A DNA stretch of 33,655 nt from Chitinophagaceae bacterium. Lineage in GTDB: Bacteria > Bacteroidota > Bacteroidia > Chitinophagales > Chitinophagaceae. The position numbers and the translations under genes are program-made. Location: NCBI GenBank assembly GCA_947380905.1, contig CANCSS010000021.1:1-33655 (forward strand), in the 5' to 3' direction. Below the pieces are notes generated by a model. That model had not been told where the DNA came from. It was given only the letters and a program-made list of their open reading frames with translations, and searched no databases. This document shows, piece after piece, positions 1-8,930 of this stretch (its first letter is position 1; every line of letters starts with the position of its first letter).

Positions 1-245
1 TTAAAATTGTTGACATAATAAAAATTGATGTGGAAGGTCACGAACTATCTGTAATAAAAGGCTTATTTACATCTGGTCTAACTTCTAAAATAAATTATAT
101 TCAAATAGAAAATCACAAAGATGATATGTATAGTTTAAAATATGAACAAATAGAAGAAATTATAAAGCAAAATAATATGCATTTATTTAAAAAAATAAAA
201 CATGGTTTTGGCCAATTAGATGAAATTATATTTAAAATTAACTAA
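1..245 (+). CDS. FkbM-type SAM-dependent methyltransferase, C-terminal fragment
   Basis: The gene enters from outside the window. The open frame runs from base 3 and ends in TAA at 243-245; only about 80 residues are visible. The visible start IIKIDVEGHELSVIKG matches the conserved IDVEGHE..VL.G motif of FkbM-family methyltransferases (strand 4 and the following acidic/His motif of the Rossmann fold). The rest is the family's short C-terminal strand-helix-strand part. These enzymes usually O-methylate sugars in surface polysaccharides or glycopeptides. The stop overlaps the start of the next gene (TAATG), so it is translationally coupled to the glycosyltransferase, which fits a polysaccharide cluster. 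The gene is AT-rich like its two downstream neighbours. Family assignment is good; the substrate is unknown. Confidence 0.75.
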   Translation, partial: KIVDIIKIDVEGHELSVIKGLFTSGLTSKINYIQIENHKDDMYSLKYEQIEEIIKQNNMHLFKKIKHGFGQLDEIIFKIN

Positions 246-985
246 TGAAGTTAAGCATAATAATACCAGCGTTTAACGAAGCTCTGAATCTACCTGAGAC
301 TATAAATGAATTATATAAAGAATTGATAAACAATAAAATTCCACATGAAATATTAGTGATAAACGACAATTCCAATGACAATACAGATGAGATTATAAAT
401 GAATTAAAAAAAAATATACCTACTTTAAATTGCATTTTTAACCCCCCTCCCAATAACGGCTTTGGGTATGCTATTCGAAAAGGTTTAGAAAATTTCAATG
501 GTGATTGTGTCGCATTAGTAATGGCTGATTTATCAGATTCGCCTAAAGATTTAATAAATTTTTATGATGAAATGCGATTAAAAAATGTTGATTGTGTTTT
601 TGGAAATCGTTTCATAAATAAGGGCGATGTAACTAATTATCCTAAAAAGAAGTTATACATAAATAGATTTGTAAATAATATTATTAGTATTGTATTTAGA
701 ATTAAATACACAGATTGCACCAACGCTTTTAAATTATACTCTAAAAAAACTATTGAAGGACTGAAGCCTTTCATGTCTCCGCACTTCAACATTACAGTGG
801 AATTGCCATTAAAAGCAATAGTTAGAGGATATAGTTATTCCATTTTACCAAATAAATGGGCAAATAGAAAACATGGTGACTCTAATTTAAAAATAAGAGA
901 GATGGGTAGTAGGTATTTCTTCATTGTACTTTATTGTTTAGTGGAAAAATACTTTAGCAAAGGCGACTTTAATAAAAAATGGTAA
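245..985 (+). CDS. Glycosyltransferase family 2 (DPM1/polyprenyl-phosphate glycosyltransferase-like)
   Basis: A 246-residue GT-A glycosyltransferase. The N-terminus reads LSIIIPAFNEALNLPETI, the usual GT2 nucleotide-sugar binding strand. VINDNSNDNTDEI (about 38-50) gives the first acidic motif, and MADLSD (D95/D98) is the DxD-like metal and nucleotide site in the form typical of dolichyl/undecaprenyl-phosphate mannosyl- or glucosyltransferases. The family's FGNRF and TDCTNAFKLYSKK segments follow. There are no C-terminal transmembrane helices, unlike GtrB-type enzymes, so it is probably a soluble or peripheral enzyme acting at the inner face of the membrane. It shares a 1-base TAATG overlap with the methyltransferase and lies 13 nt before the polytopic membrane protein. 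It may make the lipid-linked sugar donor for that protein (inference). Confidence 0.85.
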   Translation: MKLSIIIPAFNEALNLPETINELYKELINNKIPHEILVINDNSNDNTDEIINELKKNIPTLNCIFNPPPNNGFGYAIRKGLENFNGDCVALVMADLSDSPKDLINFYDEMRLKNVDCVFGNRFINKGDVTNYPKKKLYINRFVNNIISIVFRIKYTDCTNAFKLYSKKTIEGLKPFMSPHFNITVELPLKAIVRGYSYSILPNKWANRKHGDSNLKIREMGSRYFFIVLYCLVEKYFSKGDFNKKW

Positions 986-998
986 AAAGTACGCCTCC

Positions 999-2921
999 AT
1001 GAAACAAGTAAAAAAAATATTCCCAATTCCTTTCAAAAGTATCCCCTATAAATATTTATTTTTTTTAATTTTTGCTTTAGCCATATTCCCTTTTCACTTC
1101 TTTGCCAAACCAGAAAGTGGAATTGATGGCTCATGGGCGATAAGTATCAATTTAGCAATAAAAAATAATTTCATTTGGGGAAAAGACTACTTGTTTTCTT
1201 ATGGGCCACTCGGGTATTTAGCAACAAGATTAAATGATTATGTACCCAATTATCAAATAGTAGTTTTTCAATTGTTGGTTTGGGGAAACTTATGTTTTAT
1301 TCAATATAAACTATCTAATCTTTTTACAAGTTTCAAAAAAAAGCATTTTTTACTAGGCTTGTTACTTGCTGCCTGTTTATACAATTATATTCAACCAGAA
1401 TTAAGTTCTTTTCTTTTACTTTCATTTATATTTTGGTTGATAGACAATCTAATTAATAAAAATTTAAGCTCAGCTATCATTACTTTTTTTATTTCCCTAG
1501 TCATGTTTTTTATTAAACTTGATTCTGGGATCATTATTATATTTTTTTTAATACTATTTTACTTGCATCAAATAGTAACTAGTAAAATAAGATACAAATA
1601 CCTTTTTTTACTGGTTCTCCATGCTGCTTTAATTTTAGTGCTTTCAAGATTTCTTAAAGTGGACTTGCCAAATTATCTAGCATCAAGTGTGCATATCATT
1701 GGATCATATAATGATGCAATGTATCTAGAAAATAGTACCTTAAAAATTGCGATTAGCATTGGAGTTTTAGTAGTCTTTATTATTTACTCCATAACTAATT
1801 TAAAAATTATATTTTCCAAAAGTACTTATACATTGTCATATTTTATAAGTATGTGCGTATTATTCATACTGTTTAAACATGGTTTTGTTAGGCATCAAGG
1901 ATATGGCTTCCTTTATCCCCCAATCACTTTAATTGTTGCACTATTTCTTATTTACTTTTTCACGCCAACAGAATTAAAATTATTTAAAGTGCTATATTTA
2001 ATATTAATTCCAAGTTCAATAATTATATCATCCATTATTTTTATAGAAAATATTGATATAACTAAACCTTACCTTTTTAAGGTAAAAAATAAAACGCTCA
2101 ACATTATTACGTTAAAACTATATAATAAAAAATATGTTTCGCCAGAAAGAAAAATTACTGGAATTAACAAAGCCAATCGTCCAATCATTCTACCAAAGAG
2201 AATTAAAGAGGAAATAGGAAAATCAAACACAGATGTAGTTCCACATATTGTTTCAATGATTTACGACAATAACCTGAATTACAATCCCAGGCCAGGTATT
2301 CAAACTTATGCAAACTATGACGCCTATCTTGACCAAAAAGGATATGCAAAATATACTTCCCAAGATAAGCCGGCTTACATAATTTATTGTGCTGAAAATT
2401 ATAATAATGATGCCTCCATTGACAATAGGTACCCATTTTTTGACGAGCCAAAAACTAAAATGGCTATGCTTGAAAACTATACTATAATAGATAGTTTTGA
2501 AAATCAACTTATATTAAAAAGTGGAAAAAGCAGACCGCTTATTTATTCAAATGCAAAGCATATTAACTACAAATTAAATACGGAAATTGAAATTGAAAAA
2601 TCTAAGAATTTAGTATTGATGAAATTTGACCTAATCTATTCTAATTTAGGAAAAATAGCAAGGTTTTTTTATCAGCCTCCAAGTCTTAAAGTAAAATTTA
2701 CTTTAGACAATGGCAAACAATATACTTTTAAAATTATAAAAGGACTATTAAATGAAGGGGTCATTGTCAATAAATTTCTTTTAACAAATAAAGAGGTTAC
2801 ACTACTCTTCAAGAAGGATTTAAATACTATTCCAGATATTATAAAAATTGAAATTATTGGAAATGATTGGGGCTTTATAAAAGAAATAAAATCTAGCTCT
2901 ATGATTGTACAAATGAAATAA
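999..2921 (+). CDS. Polytopic membrane protein, putative GT-C-like, unknown function
   Basis: A 640-residue protein with about ten or eleven predicted transmembrane helices in residues 18-350, followed by a hydrophilic C-terminal domain of about 290 residues rich in beta-type segments, probably periplasmic. After the first helix comes an acidic loop (GIDGSWA, D43) and then the motif DYLFSYGPLGYLA. FKHGFVRHQGYGF (about 291-303) precedes a late helix. This layout (early Asp in the first periplasmic loop, many helices, soluble C-terminal domain) is like GT-C glycosyltransferases that use polyprenyl-phosphate sugars, and the preceding GT2 gene would supply such a donor. No named family was recognised with certainty. 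Base composition is strongly AT-rich, with many poly-T and poly-A runs. It is last in the surface-polysaccharide run and convergent with mqnA. Confidence 0.6.
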   Translation: MKQVKKIFPIPFKSIPYKYLFFLIFALAIFPFHFFAKPESGIDGSWAISINLAIKNNFIWGKDYLFSYGPLGYLATRLNDYVPNYQIVVFQLLVWGNLCFIQYKLSNLFTSFKKKHFLLGLLLAACLYNYIQPELSSFLLLSFIFWLIDNLINKNLSSAIITFFISLVMFFIKLDSGIIIIFFLILFYLHQIVTSKIRYKYLFLLVLHAALILVLSRFLKVDLPNYLASSVHIIGSYNDAMYLENSTLKIAISIGVLVVFIIYSITNLKIIFSKSTYTLSYFISMCVLFILFKHGFVRHQGYGFLYPPITLIVALFLIYFFTPTELKLFKVLYLILIPSSIIISSIIFIENIDITKPYLFKVKNKTLNIITLKLYNKKYVSPERKITGINKANRPIILPKRIKEEIGKSNTDVVPHIVSMIYDNNLNYNPRPGIQTYANYDAYLDQKGYAKYTSQDKPAYIIYCAENYNNDASIDNRYPFFDEPKTKMAMLENYTIIDSFENQLILKSGKSRPLIYSNAKHINYKLNTEIEIEKSKNLVLMKFDLIYSNLGKIARFFYQPPSLKVKFTLDNGKQYTFKIIKGLLNEGVIVNKFLLTNKEVTLLFKKDLNTIPDIIKIEIIGNDWGFIKEIKSSSMIVQMK

Positions 2922-2954
2922 TAAATAATTTCAAACAAGTAAATCATCCACTTC

Positions 2955-3695
2955 CTACAGCGCTTCTAAAAACCGATCCAACCCTGCCCTTTTCTCGGGT
3001 GTTAAAACGTAACTAATATTCTGGGTATAGTACTTATGTAAATCATAAACTTGCTCGCTAGCTGGAATCAAGGCAATAACTTCCTCCAAATGTTCCAAAC
3101 CATAGCCATTGGCAGCATCAAAGGCTTCTATAAATTCTGAAGGAATTGGTTTATTGGCCACCCAGGCTGCAAAAACAAAGGGTAAACCCGTATGTTGTTG
3201 CCAAGCCAGCCCCAGGTCGTAAATATGATTAAATCGACTTAAACTAGCCAAAGCCCGGTCTCCAATAATCACCCCCGCAGTGGTACCAACTATTTGATCC
3301 ATATACCCTTCTGTGGTAGCAATAAATCGAACTTCCTTTTTCCAAAATTGGCCCAATAACAGCTTTGCCAACTCCACCGAGGTTCTGCTTTGATAATCTA
3401 AATAAACACGTTCTATTTGCTCCATCGGTACTTCACTGAACAAAGCCACCGAAGCCACTTCCCCCTCAGATCCAATGACATATTTGGAAACTATTTGAGG
3501 ATGGGTTAACAAAGGCATAATTGCCACTGGAACCAGACCAATATCTATGGTATCGTCCAATAAGTCTTGGGCAATTTGAGCAGGGTAAGACTTGATTAAA
3601 TCGATGCGATTTTTAAAGGGGGTCTGCTCCATGCCTAGTAATAAAGGGCGGGTGTTTAAATAACTTACCGCGCCTATGCGCCATCTTTTGTCCAA
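2955..3695 (-). CDS. mqnA: Chorismate dehydratase MqnA (futalosine menaquinone pathway)
   Basis: 246 residues, the usual size of MqnA. The N-terminus RIGAVSYLNTRPLL is the family signature (IGAVSYLNTxPL). It is followed by the solute-binding-like segments DDTIDIGLVPVAIMPL and VIGDRALA. The enzyme removes water from chorismate to give 3-(1-carboxyvinyloxy)benzoate, the first committed step of the futalosine route to menaquinone; it is cytoplasmic with a periplasmic-binding-protein type II fold. It is divergent from purB, with about 70 nt between starts. The UbiD-family decarboxylase at 16122-17945 may act late in the same pathway. MqnD belongs to the same superfamily, but the SYLNT start favours MqnA. 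Confidence 0.9.
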   Translation of the reverse strand: MDKRWRIGAVSYLNTRPLLLGMEQTPFKNRIDLIKSYPAQIAQDLLDDTIDIGLVPVAIMPLLTHPQIVSKYVIGSEGEVASVALFSEVPMEQIERVYLDYQSRTSVELAKLLLGQFWKKEVRFIATTEGYMDQIVGTTAGVIIGDRALASLSRFNHIYDLGLAWQQHTGLPFVFAAWVANKPIPSEFIEAFDAANGYGLEHLEEVIALIPASEQVYDLHKYYTQNISYVLTPEKRAGLDRFLEAL

Positions 3696-3701
3696 TTGAA
3701 T

Positions 3702-3709
3702 TAACTTTG
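3702..3709 (+). promoter_or_regulatory. Candidate -7 box upstream of purB
   Basis: TAACTTTG matches the Bacteroidota -7 consensus TAnnTTTG and lies 55 nt before the purB ATG. No good -33 TTTG is seen at the expected 19-nt spacing, so the call is weak. Confidence 0.35.
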
Positions 3710-3764
3710 CACAAAGAAAAACCTTTTTTTTAACATAGTAACTACTTGTTTAAAGCAACAGCCA

Positions 3765-5105
3765 ATGTCGAAACTTACTGCCATTTCTCCCGTTGACGGA
3801 CGTTATCAAAAGCAAACAGCCTCATTGAGTGCTTATTTTTCTGAATTTGGGTTAATCAAATACCGTGTTTTGGTGGAAGTGCATTATTTTTTATTTCTGG
3901 CAGATAAGAAGTTCTTTAAAGTTACCCCTGCCCTTAGAAAATCATTGCTTGCAGTAGTAGAAAATTTTAGCGAAGCAGATGCAGAAAAAATTAAAACTAT
4001 TGAGGCAACCACCAACCACGATGTAAAGGCCGTTGAATATTTTTTAAAAGAAGTACTAGATAAAAATAAAGAAAGTGAATTAAAAGAATGGATTCACTTT
4101 GGATTGACTTCTCAAGACATTAACAACACGGCTATTCCATTAAGTTGGAAAGAAGCCATGGAAAATACTATTTTACCTTCATACATAAATTTGCAAAATA
4201 ATTTATACCAGTTAGCAAAAAAATGGAAGAAAATTTCTTTGTTAGCCCGCACCCATGGACAGGCGGCTTCTCCAACAACATTAGGTAAAGAAATTATGGT
4301 GTTTGTCGAAAGATTACACCATCAAGTTGAATTGTTTACGGCTATTCCTTATGCTGCTAAGTTTGGCGGCGCTACTGGTAACTTTAACGCACACCATATT
4401 GCTTTTCCTAAAAAGAATTGGGTAAGCTTAGGCAATGAATTTGTGGATGATGTATTGGGATTACAAAGAATGCAATTCACTACTCAAATTGAACACTACG
4501 ATCATTTTGCTGCACATTGCGATACTTTAAAACGTTTAAATAATATCTTAATTGATTTAAGCCGCGACATTTGGACCTATATCTCCATGGATTATTTCAA
4601 GCAACAAACTAAAAAAGGCGAAGTAGGCTCAAGCGCTATGCCGCATAAAGTAAATCCCATTGATTTTGAAAATGCAGAAGGTAATTTAGGATTGGCCAAT
4701 GCACTATTAGAACATTTGGCTGCCAAGCTTCCAATTAGTCGTTTACAAAGAGACTTAACCGATTCAACTGTTTTAAGAAATATTGGCGTTCCATTAGGAC
4801 ATATTACTATTGCCTTAAATTCTTTAGAAAAGGGATTGAGCAAATTAATATTGAATGAAGAAAAAATGCAAGCCGATTTGGAAAACAATTGGGCAGTGGT
4901 AGCGGAAGCCATTCAAACTATTTTACGTCGCGAAAAATATCCAAACCCTTATGAAGCCTTAAAAGATTTAACAAGAGGGAATCATAAGATAGATAAAAAA
5001 TTGATGCACAAATTTATTGATGGCTTAAAAGTAAATGCGACTATTAAAAAAGAATTGAAAGCCATTACTCCACATAATTATACTGGCGTCACTGCGGAGT
5101 ATTAA
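3765..5105 (+). CDS. purB: Adenylosuccinate lyase
   Basis: 446 residues, of the E. coli PurB subtype, which begins LTAISPVDGRYQ. The fumarase/aspartase superfamily features are all present: an ARTHGQ segment with the catalytic His (H164), the T-S-Q-D-I-N loop (FGLTSQDINN), and the mobile signature loop GSSAMPHKVNP at 288-298 with the catalytic serine. The enzyme cleaves SAICAR to AICAR and adenylosuccinate to AMP, both releasing fumarate, in cytosolic purine synthesis. It is a single gene with its own promoter region, divergent from mqnA and convergent with the exonuclease gene, whose stop is only 11 nt away. purE is about 15 kb to the right, so the purine genes are scattered. Confidence 0.97.
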   Translation: MSKLTAISPVDGRYQKQTASLSAYFSEFGLIKYRVLVEVHYFLFLADKKFFKVTPALRKSLLAVVENFSEADAEKIKTIEATTNHDVKAVEYFLKEVLDKNKESELKEWIHFGLTSQDINNTAIPLSWKEAMENTILPSYINLQNNLYQLAKKWKKISLLARTHGQAASPTTLGKEIMVFVERLHHQVELFTAIPYAAKFGGATGNFNAHHIAFPKKNWVSLGNEFVDDVLGLQRMQFTTQIEHYDHFAAHCDTLKRLNNILIDLSRDIWTYISMDYFKQQTKKGEVGSSAMPHKVNPIDFENAEGNLGLANALLEHLAAKLPISRLQRDLTDSTVLRNIGVPLGHITIALNSLEKGLSKLILNEEKMQADLENNWAVVAEAIQTILRREKYPNPYEALKDLTRGNHKIDKKLMHKFIDGLKVNATIKKELKAITPHNYTGVTAEY

Positions 5106-5116
5106 TTTTCGTAGCA

Positions 5117-5704
5117 CTAATCTTCAGCATCTGATCTTTCCAATGGCGGGATCACTATTTTTTTCCTAGGCTCTTTTTTTGCTAGCAAACTATGAATCGG
5201 ATTCATTCCCTCTTTGGCAATGGCCATAGTTAATACTTGTGCGGTGGCTGCTGCATCACCCCAAGCTCGGTGTCGACCTTCTATCTTTATTCCTAAATCT
5301 CTGGTCAATGACCCTAAGCCATATTTCTCCAAGCCCGGGAACACTCGACGGCTTAATTTGATGGTACATAATTTGGGGGCCGACCATTGAAATCCCGATC
5401 TACCCAATAAAAAATGAACAAAAGAGTAATCAAAACTTACATTGTGCGCCACAAATACACGGCCATTTAATAAATTATAAATCTGCGGAGCCACTTCTTC
5501 AAACAAAGGCGCTTCGGCCACCATCGCATCACTAATGCCCGTCATATTCACAATAAAGGGTGGAATTTTATGCCTAGGGTTAATCAAAGTCACGTATTTG
5601 CCCGTCACTTCTACCCCATTGTGAATCACAATAGCGATTTCAGTAATCCCGGCAGATTGGGGCGTACTGCCTGTGGTTTCAATATCTACAACAGCAAATT
5701 CCAT
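5117..5704 (-). CDS. DEDDh 3'-5' exonuclease (DnaQ/PolC epsilon-like)
   Basis: 195 residues holding a single exonuclease domain. All DEDDh catalytic residues are visible: D7 and E9 in VVDIETTG, D92 in HNVSFDYSF, and H145 with D150 in HRAWGDAAAT. It cuts single-stranded 3' ends using two metal ions. It could be the proofreading subunit of DNA polymerase III, but Bacteroidota usually carry several such paralogues, some fused to a GIY-YIG domain as in UvrC. This one lacks any extra domain; the last 25 residues are basic (KKEPRKKIVIPP) and may be a contact tail. It is divergent from valS. The exact role (replication proofreading or repair) cannot be decided from sequence. Confidence 0.85.
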   Translation of the reverse strand: MEFAVVDIETTGSTPQSAGITEIAIVIHNGVEVTGKYVTLINPRHKIPPFIVNMTGISDAMVAEAPLFEEVAPQIYNLLNGRVFVAHNVSFDYSFVHFLLGRSGFQWSAPKLCTIKLSRRVFPGLEKYGLGSLTRDLGIKIEGRHRAWGDAAATAQVLTMAIAKEGMNPIHSLLAKKEPRKKIVIPPLERSDAED

Positions 5705-5755
5705 AGCGTCGCTAAGGTCGTATTTTTTAGCAACTTATTGCTTGTCGCTTTTCCT

Positions 5756-5763
5756 TATTTTTG
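5756..5763 (+). promoter_or_regulatory. Candidate -7 box upstream of valS
   Basis: TATTTTTG fits TAnnTTTG exactly and is 28 nt upstream of the valS ATG. A TTG at 5738-5740 is present at a shorter spacing (15 nt) than the usual 19. Confidence 0.4.
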
Positions 5764-5791
5764 TAGCTTAATATAGGAAAAGACGTAAAGC

Positions 5792-8404
5792 ATGGAATTG
5801 AGTAAAAATTACTTACCGGGTGAAGTAGAATTGAAATGGTATAAGCATTGGGTGGACAGTGGCTATTTTCACAGTACCCCTAACGATAAGAAGGCGTATA
5901 CTGTTGTTATTCCTCCTCCCAATGTTACCGGTGTGTTGCATATGGGCCATTGTTTGAACAATACCATTCAAGATATATTGGTGCGTCGAGCACGCATGCA
6001 AGGATTTAACCCCTGTTGGGTTCCTGGTACCGACCATGCTTCCATTGCTACCGAAGCAAAAGTGGTAGCGATGCTAAGAGAAAGAGGCATTGCAAAATCT
6101 TCTTTAACCAGAGATGAATTTTTAGGTTATGCTTGGGAATGGAAAGAAAAGTACGGAGGCATTATTTTGCAACAATTAAGAAAGATGGGTTGCAGTTTAG
6201 ATTGGGAGCGTACTTCTTTTACCATGGATGCAGCTTATTACGAATCGGTTATAAAAGTATTTGTTGATTTATACAAGAAGGGAAAAATTTATCGAGGCAA
6301 GAGAATGATCAATTGGGATGTGCGAGCTAAAACTGCATTGAGTGATGAAGAAGTGATACATAAAGAAGTAGCAGGTAAAATATATCACTTACGTTATAAG
6401 TTAGATGTGCCTGGGGAAGAATATATTACCATTGCCACTGTGCGTCCCGAAACTATTTTGGGAGATTCCGCTATTTGTGTGCATCCTAAAGATGATCGCT
6501 ATAAAAAATTAGTGGGCCATTTTGCTTTTGTGCCATTGATTAATAGACGCATTCCCATTATTGCAGATGATTATGTGGAAATTGAATTTGGAACGGGTGC
6601 ATTAAAGGTGACGCCTGCACATGACATGAACGATTTTGTTTTAGGTCAAAAATATAATTTAGAAGTGATTGATACCATGAACGATGATGGTACTTTATCG
6701 GAAGCCGCAGGATTATATATTGGGCAAGATAGAATTGAGGTAAGAAAAATAATTACCAAAGATTTAGAAGCTGCAGGAAATTTAGTAAAGATAGAAGACT
6801 ACACGCATCAAGTAGGTTTTAGCGAAAGAACCGATGCCATAGTAGAACCAAGATTAAGTTTACAATGGTGGGTGGATATGAAAAAGTTGGCAGCTCCTGC
6901 TTTAGAAGCGGTGATGTCGGATGAAATTAGTTTTCATCCAGCTAAATTTAAAAACTTGTATCGCCATTGGATGGAAGGCATTAAGGATTGGTGTATTAGT
7001 AGACAATTGTGGTGGGGGCATCGCATACCAGCATGGTATGACGAAGAAGGTAATTTTTATGTAGCTCACAATGAAGCGGAAGTTAATGCCAATCACCCTG
7101 AGACCAAAGGAAAAAAATTAACACAGGACGCCGATTGTTTAGATACTTGGTTTAGTAGTTGGTTATGGCCATTTGAAGTTTTTAAAGGTTTATCTAACCC
7201 TAATAATGCCGAAGTAAATTATTACTACCCTACCAGTACTTTAGTAACTGCGCCAGAAATTATTTTCTTTTGGGTGGCTAGAATGATTATGGCAGGTGAA
7301 GAATACATGGGAAAAATTCCATTCAAAGATGTTTACTTCACAGGGATCGTTCGTGATAAGCAAGGAAGAAAAATGAGTAAGAGCTTAGGCAATTCTCCCG
7401 ACTTATTGGGATTGATTGACCAATATGGTGCTGACGCAGTTCGTTTTGGTATTATGATTGCCTCTCCTGCAGGAAATGATTTACTTTTTGATGAATCGAC
7501 TTTAGAACAAGGAAGAAATTTCAATAATAAATTATGGAATGCTACTAAATTATTGAAGATGTGGGAAGCACGTCAAAATAAGGAGGGTGCTATTCCTGAA
7601 GATGCACAGTTTGCAATGGATTGGTTTCAAGCAAAATTAACGACCACTCAAAACGAAGTAGATGAAATGCTAAAAACCTTTCGTTTAAGCGAAGCCTTAA
7701 AAACTATTTACGGTTTAATATGGGATGATTTTTGTAGTTGGTATTTAGAATGGATCAAGCCAGGCTTTGAGCAACCGATGCATCAGGACGTGTATGAAAA
7801 GACAGTAGCATTTTATGACGCCCTATTGCAATTGCTACATCCTTTCATGCCATTTATCACAGAAGAAATACACCATACTTTAAAAACGCAGACCGAGGAT
7901 TTATGTGTTAAATTGTATATCCCTACTTCAAAAGTAGATGATGCCGTATTAAATGCAGGGGCTTTATTACAAAATGTAATTTCTACCTTACGTGATGCAA
8001 GAAATAAAAATCAGATTAAACCAAAAGATGCTATTGAATTGCATATTCAAACATCTAATAATGCCCCTTATCAAACCATTCAAAATATTTTAGCAAAGCA
8101 AATCAATGCAGCTACTATACAATATACTAGTAGTGCTATCGGGGCATCTATAGTCGTGGTTTTAGAAAAAGACAAGTTTTACATTGTCGCCAATCAAGCC
8201 ATTGATACGGCAAGCTTAAAAGAAAATTTATTAAAGGACCTAGCACATCAGCAAGGATTTTTATTAAGTGTGGGCAAAAAATTAGACAATGAAAAATTTG
8301 TTCAAAATGCGAAACCAGAAGTATTGGCCATTGAACAAAAAAAGAAAGCAGACGCTTTGGCAAGAATTCAAACCATTGAAGAAAGTTTAGCGCAATTAGG
8401 ATAG
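5792..8404 (+). CDS. valS: Valyl-tRNA synthetase
   Basis: 870 residues, normal for bacterial ValRS. It has the class I signature HMGH at 50-53 within PPPNVTGVLHMGHC and the KMSKS loop at 527-531. Between them is the large CP1 editing domain (about 190-340, with TVRPETILGDSAICVHP), which removes mischarged threonine. The DALR-type anticodon-binding domain follows (about 600-740, PFMPFITEEIH), and a C-terminal tRNA-arm coiled coil occupies about the last 70 residues. It ligates valine to tRNA-Val in the cytoplasm. The stop TAG is one base before the ATG of the acetyltransferase gene, so the two are probably co-transcribed. Confidence 0.98.
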   Translation: MELSKNYLPGEVELKWYKHWVDSGYFHSTPNDKKAYTVVIPPPNVTGVLHMGHCLNNTIQDILVRRARMQGFNPCWVPGTDHASIATEAKVVAMLRERGIAKSSLTRDEFLGYAWEWKEKYGGIILQQLRKMGCSLDWERTSFTMDAAYYESVIKVFVDLYKKGKIYRGKRMINWDVRAKTALSDEEVIHKEVAGKIYHLRYKLDVPGEEYITIATVRPETILGDSAICVHPKDDRYKKLVGHFAFVPLINRRIPIIADDYVEIEFGTGALKVTPAHDMNDFVLGQKYNLEVIDTMNDDGTLSEAAGLYIGQDRIEVRKIITKDLEAAGNLVKIEDYTHQVGFSERTDAIVEPRLSLQWWVDMKKLAAPALEAVMSDEISFHPAKFKNLYRHWMEGIKDWCISRQLWWGHRIPAWYDEEGNFYVAHNEAEVNANHPETKGKKLTQDADCLDTWFSSWLWPFEVFKGLSNPNNAEVNYYYPTSTLVTAPEIIFFWVARMIMAGEEYMGKIPFKDVYFTGIVRDKQGRKMSKSLGNSPDLLGLIDQYGADAVRFGIMIASPAGNDLLFDESTLEQGRNFNNKLWNATKLLKMWEARQNKEGAIPEDAQFAMDWFQAKLTTTQNEVDEMLKTFRLSEALKTIYGLIWDDFCSWYLEWIKPGFEQPMHQDVYEKTVAFYDALLQLLHPFMPFITEEIHHTLKTQTEDLCVKLYIPTSKVDDAVLNAGALLQNVISTLRDARNKNQIKPKDAIELHIQTSNNAPYQTIQNILAKQINAATIQYTSSAIGASIVVVLEKDKFYIVANQAIDTASLKENLLKDLAHQQGFLLSVGKKLDNEKFVQNAKPEVLAIEQKKKADALARIQTIEESLAQLG

Positions 8405-8405
8405 T

Positions 8406-8930
8406 ATGAGTGAAATTATCATTACCCGTGCTGGATTATCGGATCGAATTTTTATAAGATCCGTTTCTGAGCGCACTTGGCCCAGCACTTATGGGCATAT
8501 TATTTCGCAGGGACAAATCGATTTCATGATGGACTGGATGTATAGCGATACATCCTTAGCTACTCAAATGGAAACAGGCTGTGAATTTTATCTTGCAAGC
8601 AACAAAAAAGAAAATGGCGAGTTGGATGCTGTAGGGTTTTGTTCCGTGAGCCCTGAAAAAGAGGAAGGCGAAAATGATATTGCGCACAAACTTAATAAGC
8701 TATATGTGCTTCCCAAAGCGCAAGGAACTGGTGCTGGAAAAGCGCTATTAAACAAATCGATTGAAGTAGCCAAAGCTGCAGGATCTACCTCCTTGTTTTT
8801 GCAAGTCAACAAGCTCAATACTGCTTACACTTTTTATTTGAAAAAGGGCTTTATCAAAGAAAGTGAATTTAAATTTGATATCGGCAATGGTTTTTACATG
8901 GACGACTACGTCATGCGATTGTATTTCTAA
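8406..8930 (+). CDS. GNAT-family N-acetyltransferase
   Basis: 174 residues covering one GNAT domain. The acetyl-CoA pyrophosphate-binding motif A is clear: LNKLYVLPKAQGTGAGKALL (about 97-116), a version of V.p..rg.GiG..Ll. The C-terminal segment VNKLNTAYTFYLKKGF is the family's motif B (N..A..fY.k.GF). The substrate is unknown. It starts 1 nt after valS, and its stop overlaps the stop of the convergent 3D-domain gene by 4 nt. Coupling to valS may only reflect compact packing. The family call is firm; whether it acts on a protein, an amine or an antibiotic cannot be said. Confidence 0.88.
   Translation: MSEIIITRAGLSDRIFIRSVSERTWPSTYGHIISQGQIDFMMDWMYSDTSLATQMETGCEFYLASNKKENGELDAVGFCSVSPEKEEGENDIAHKLNKLYVLPKAQGTGAGKALLNKSIEVAKAAGSTSLFLQVNKLNTAYTFYLKKGFIKESEFKFDIGNGFYMDDYVMRLYF

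Noticed and set aside
4592..4912. 106-codon open frame antisense to purB
   Set aside because: It is the mirror of the conserved signature loop region of PurB; no start signal or recognisable domain.
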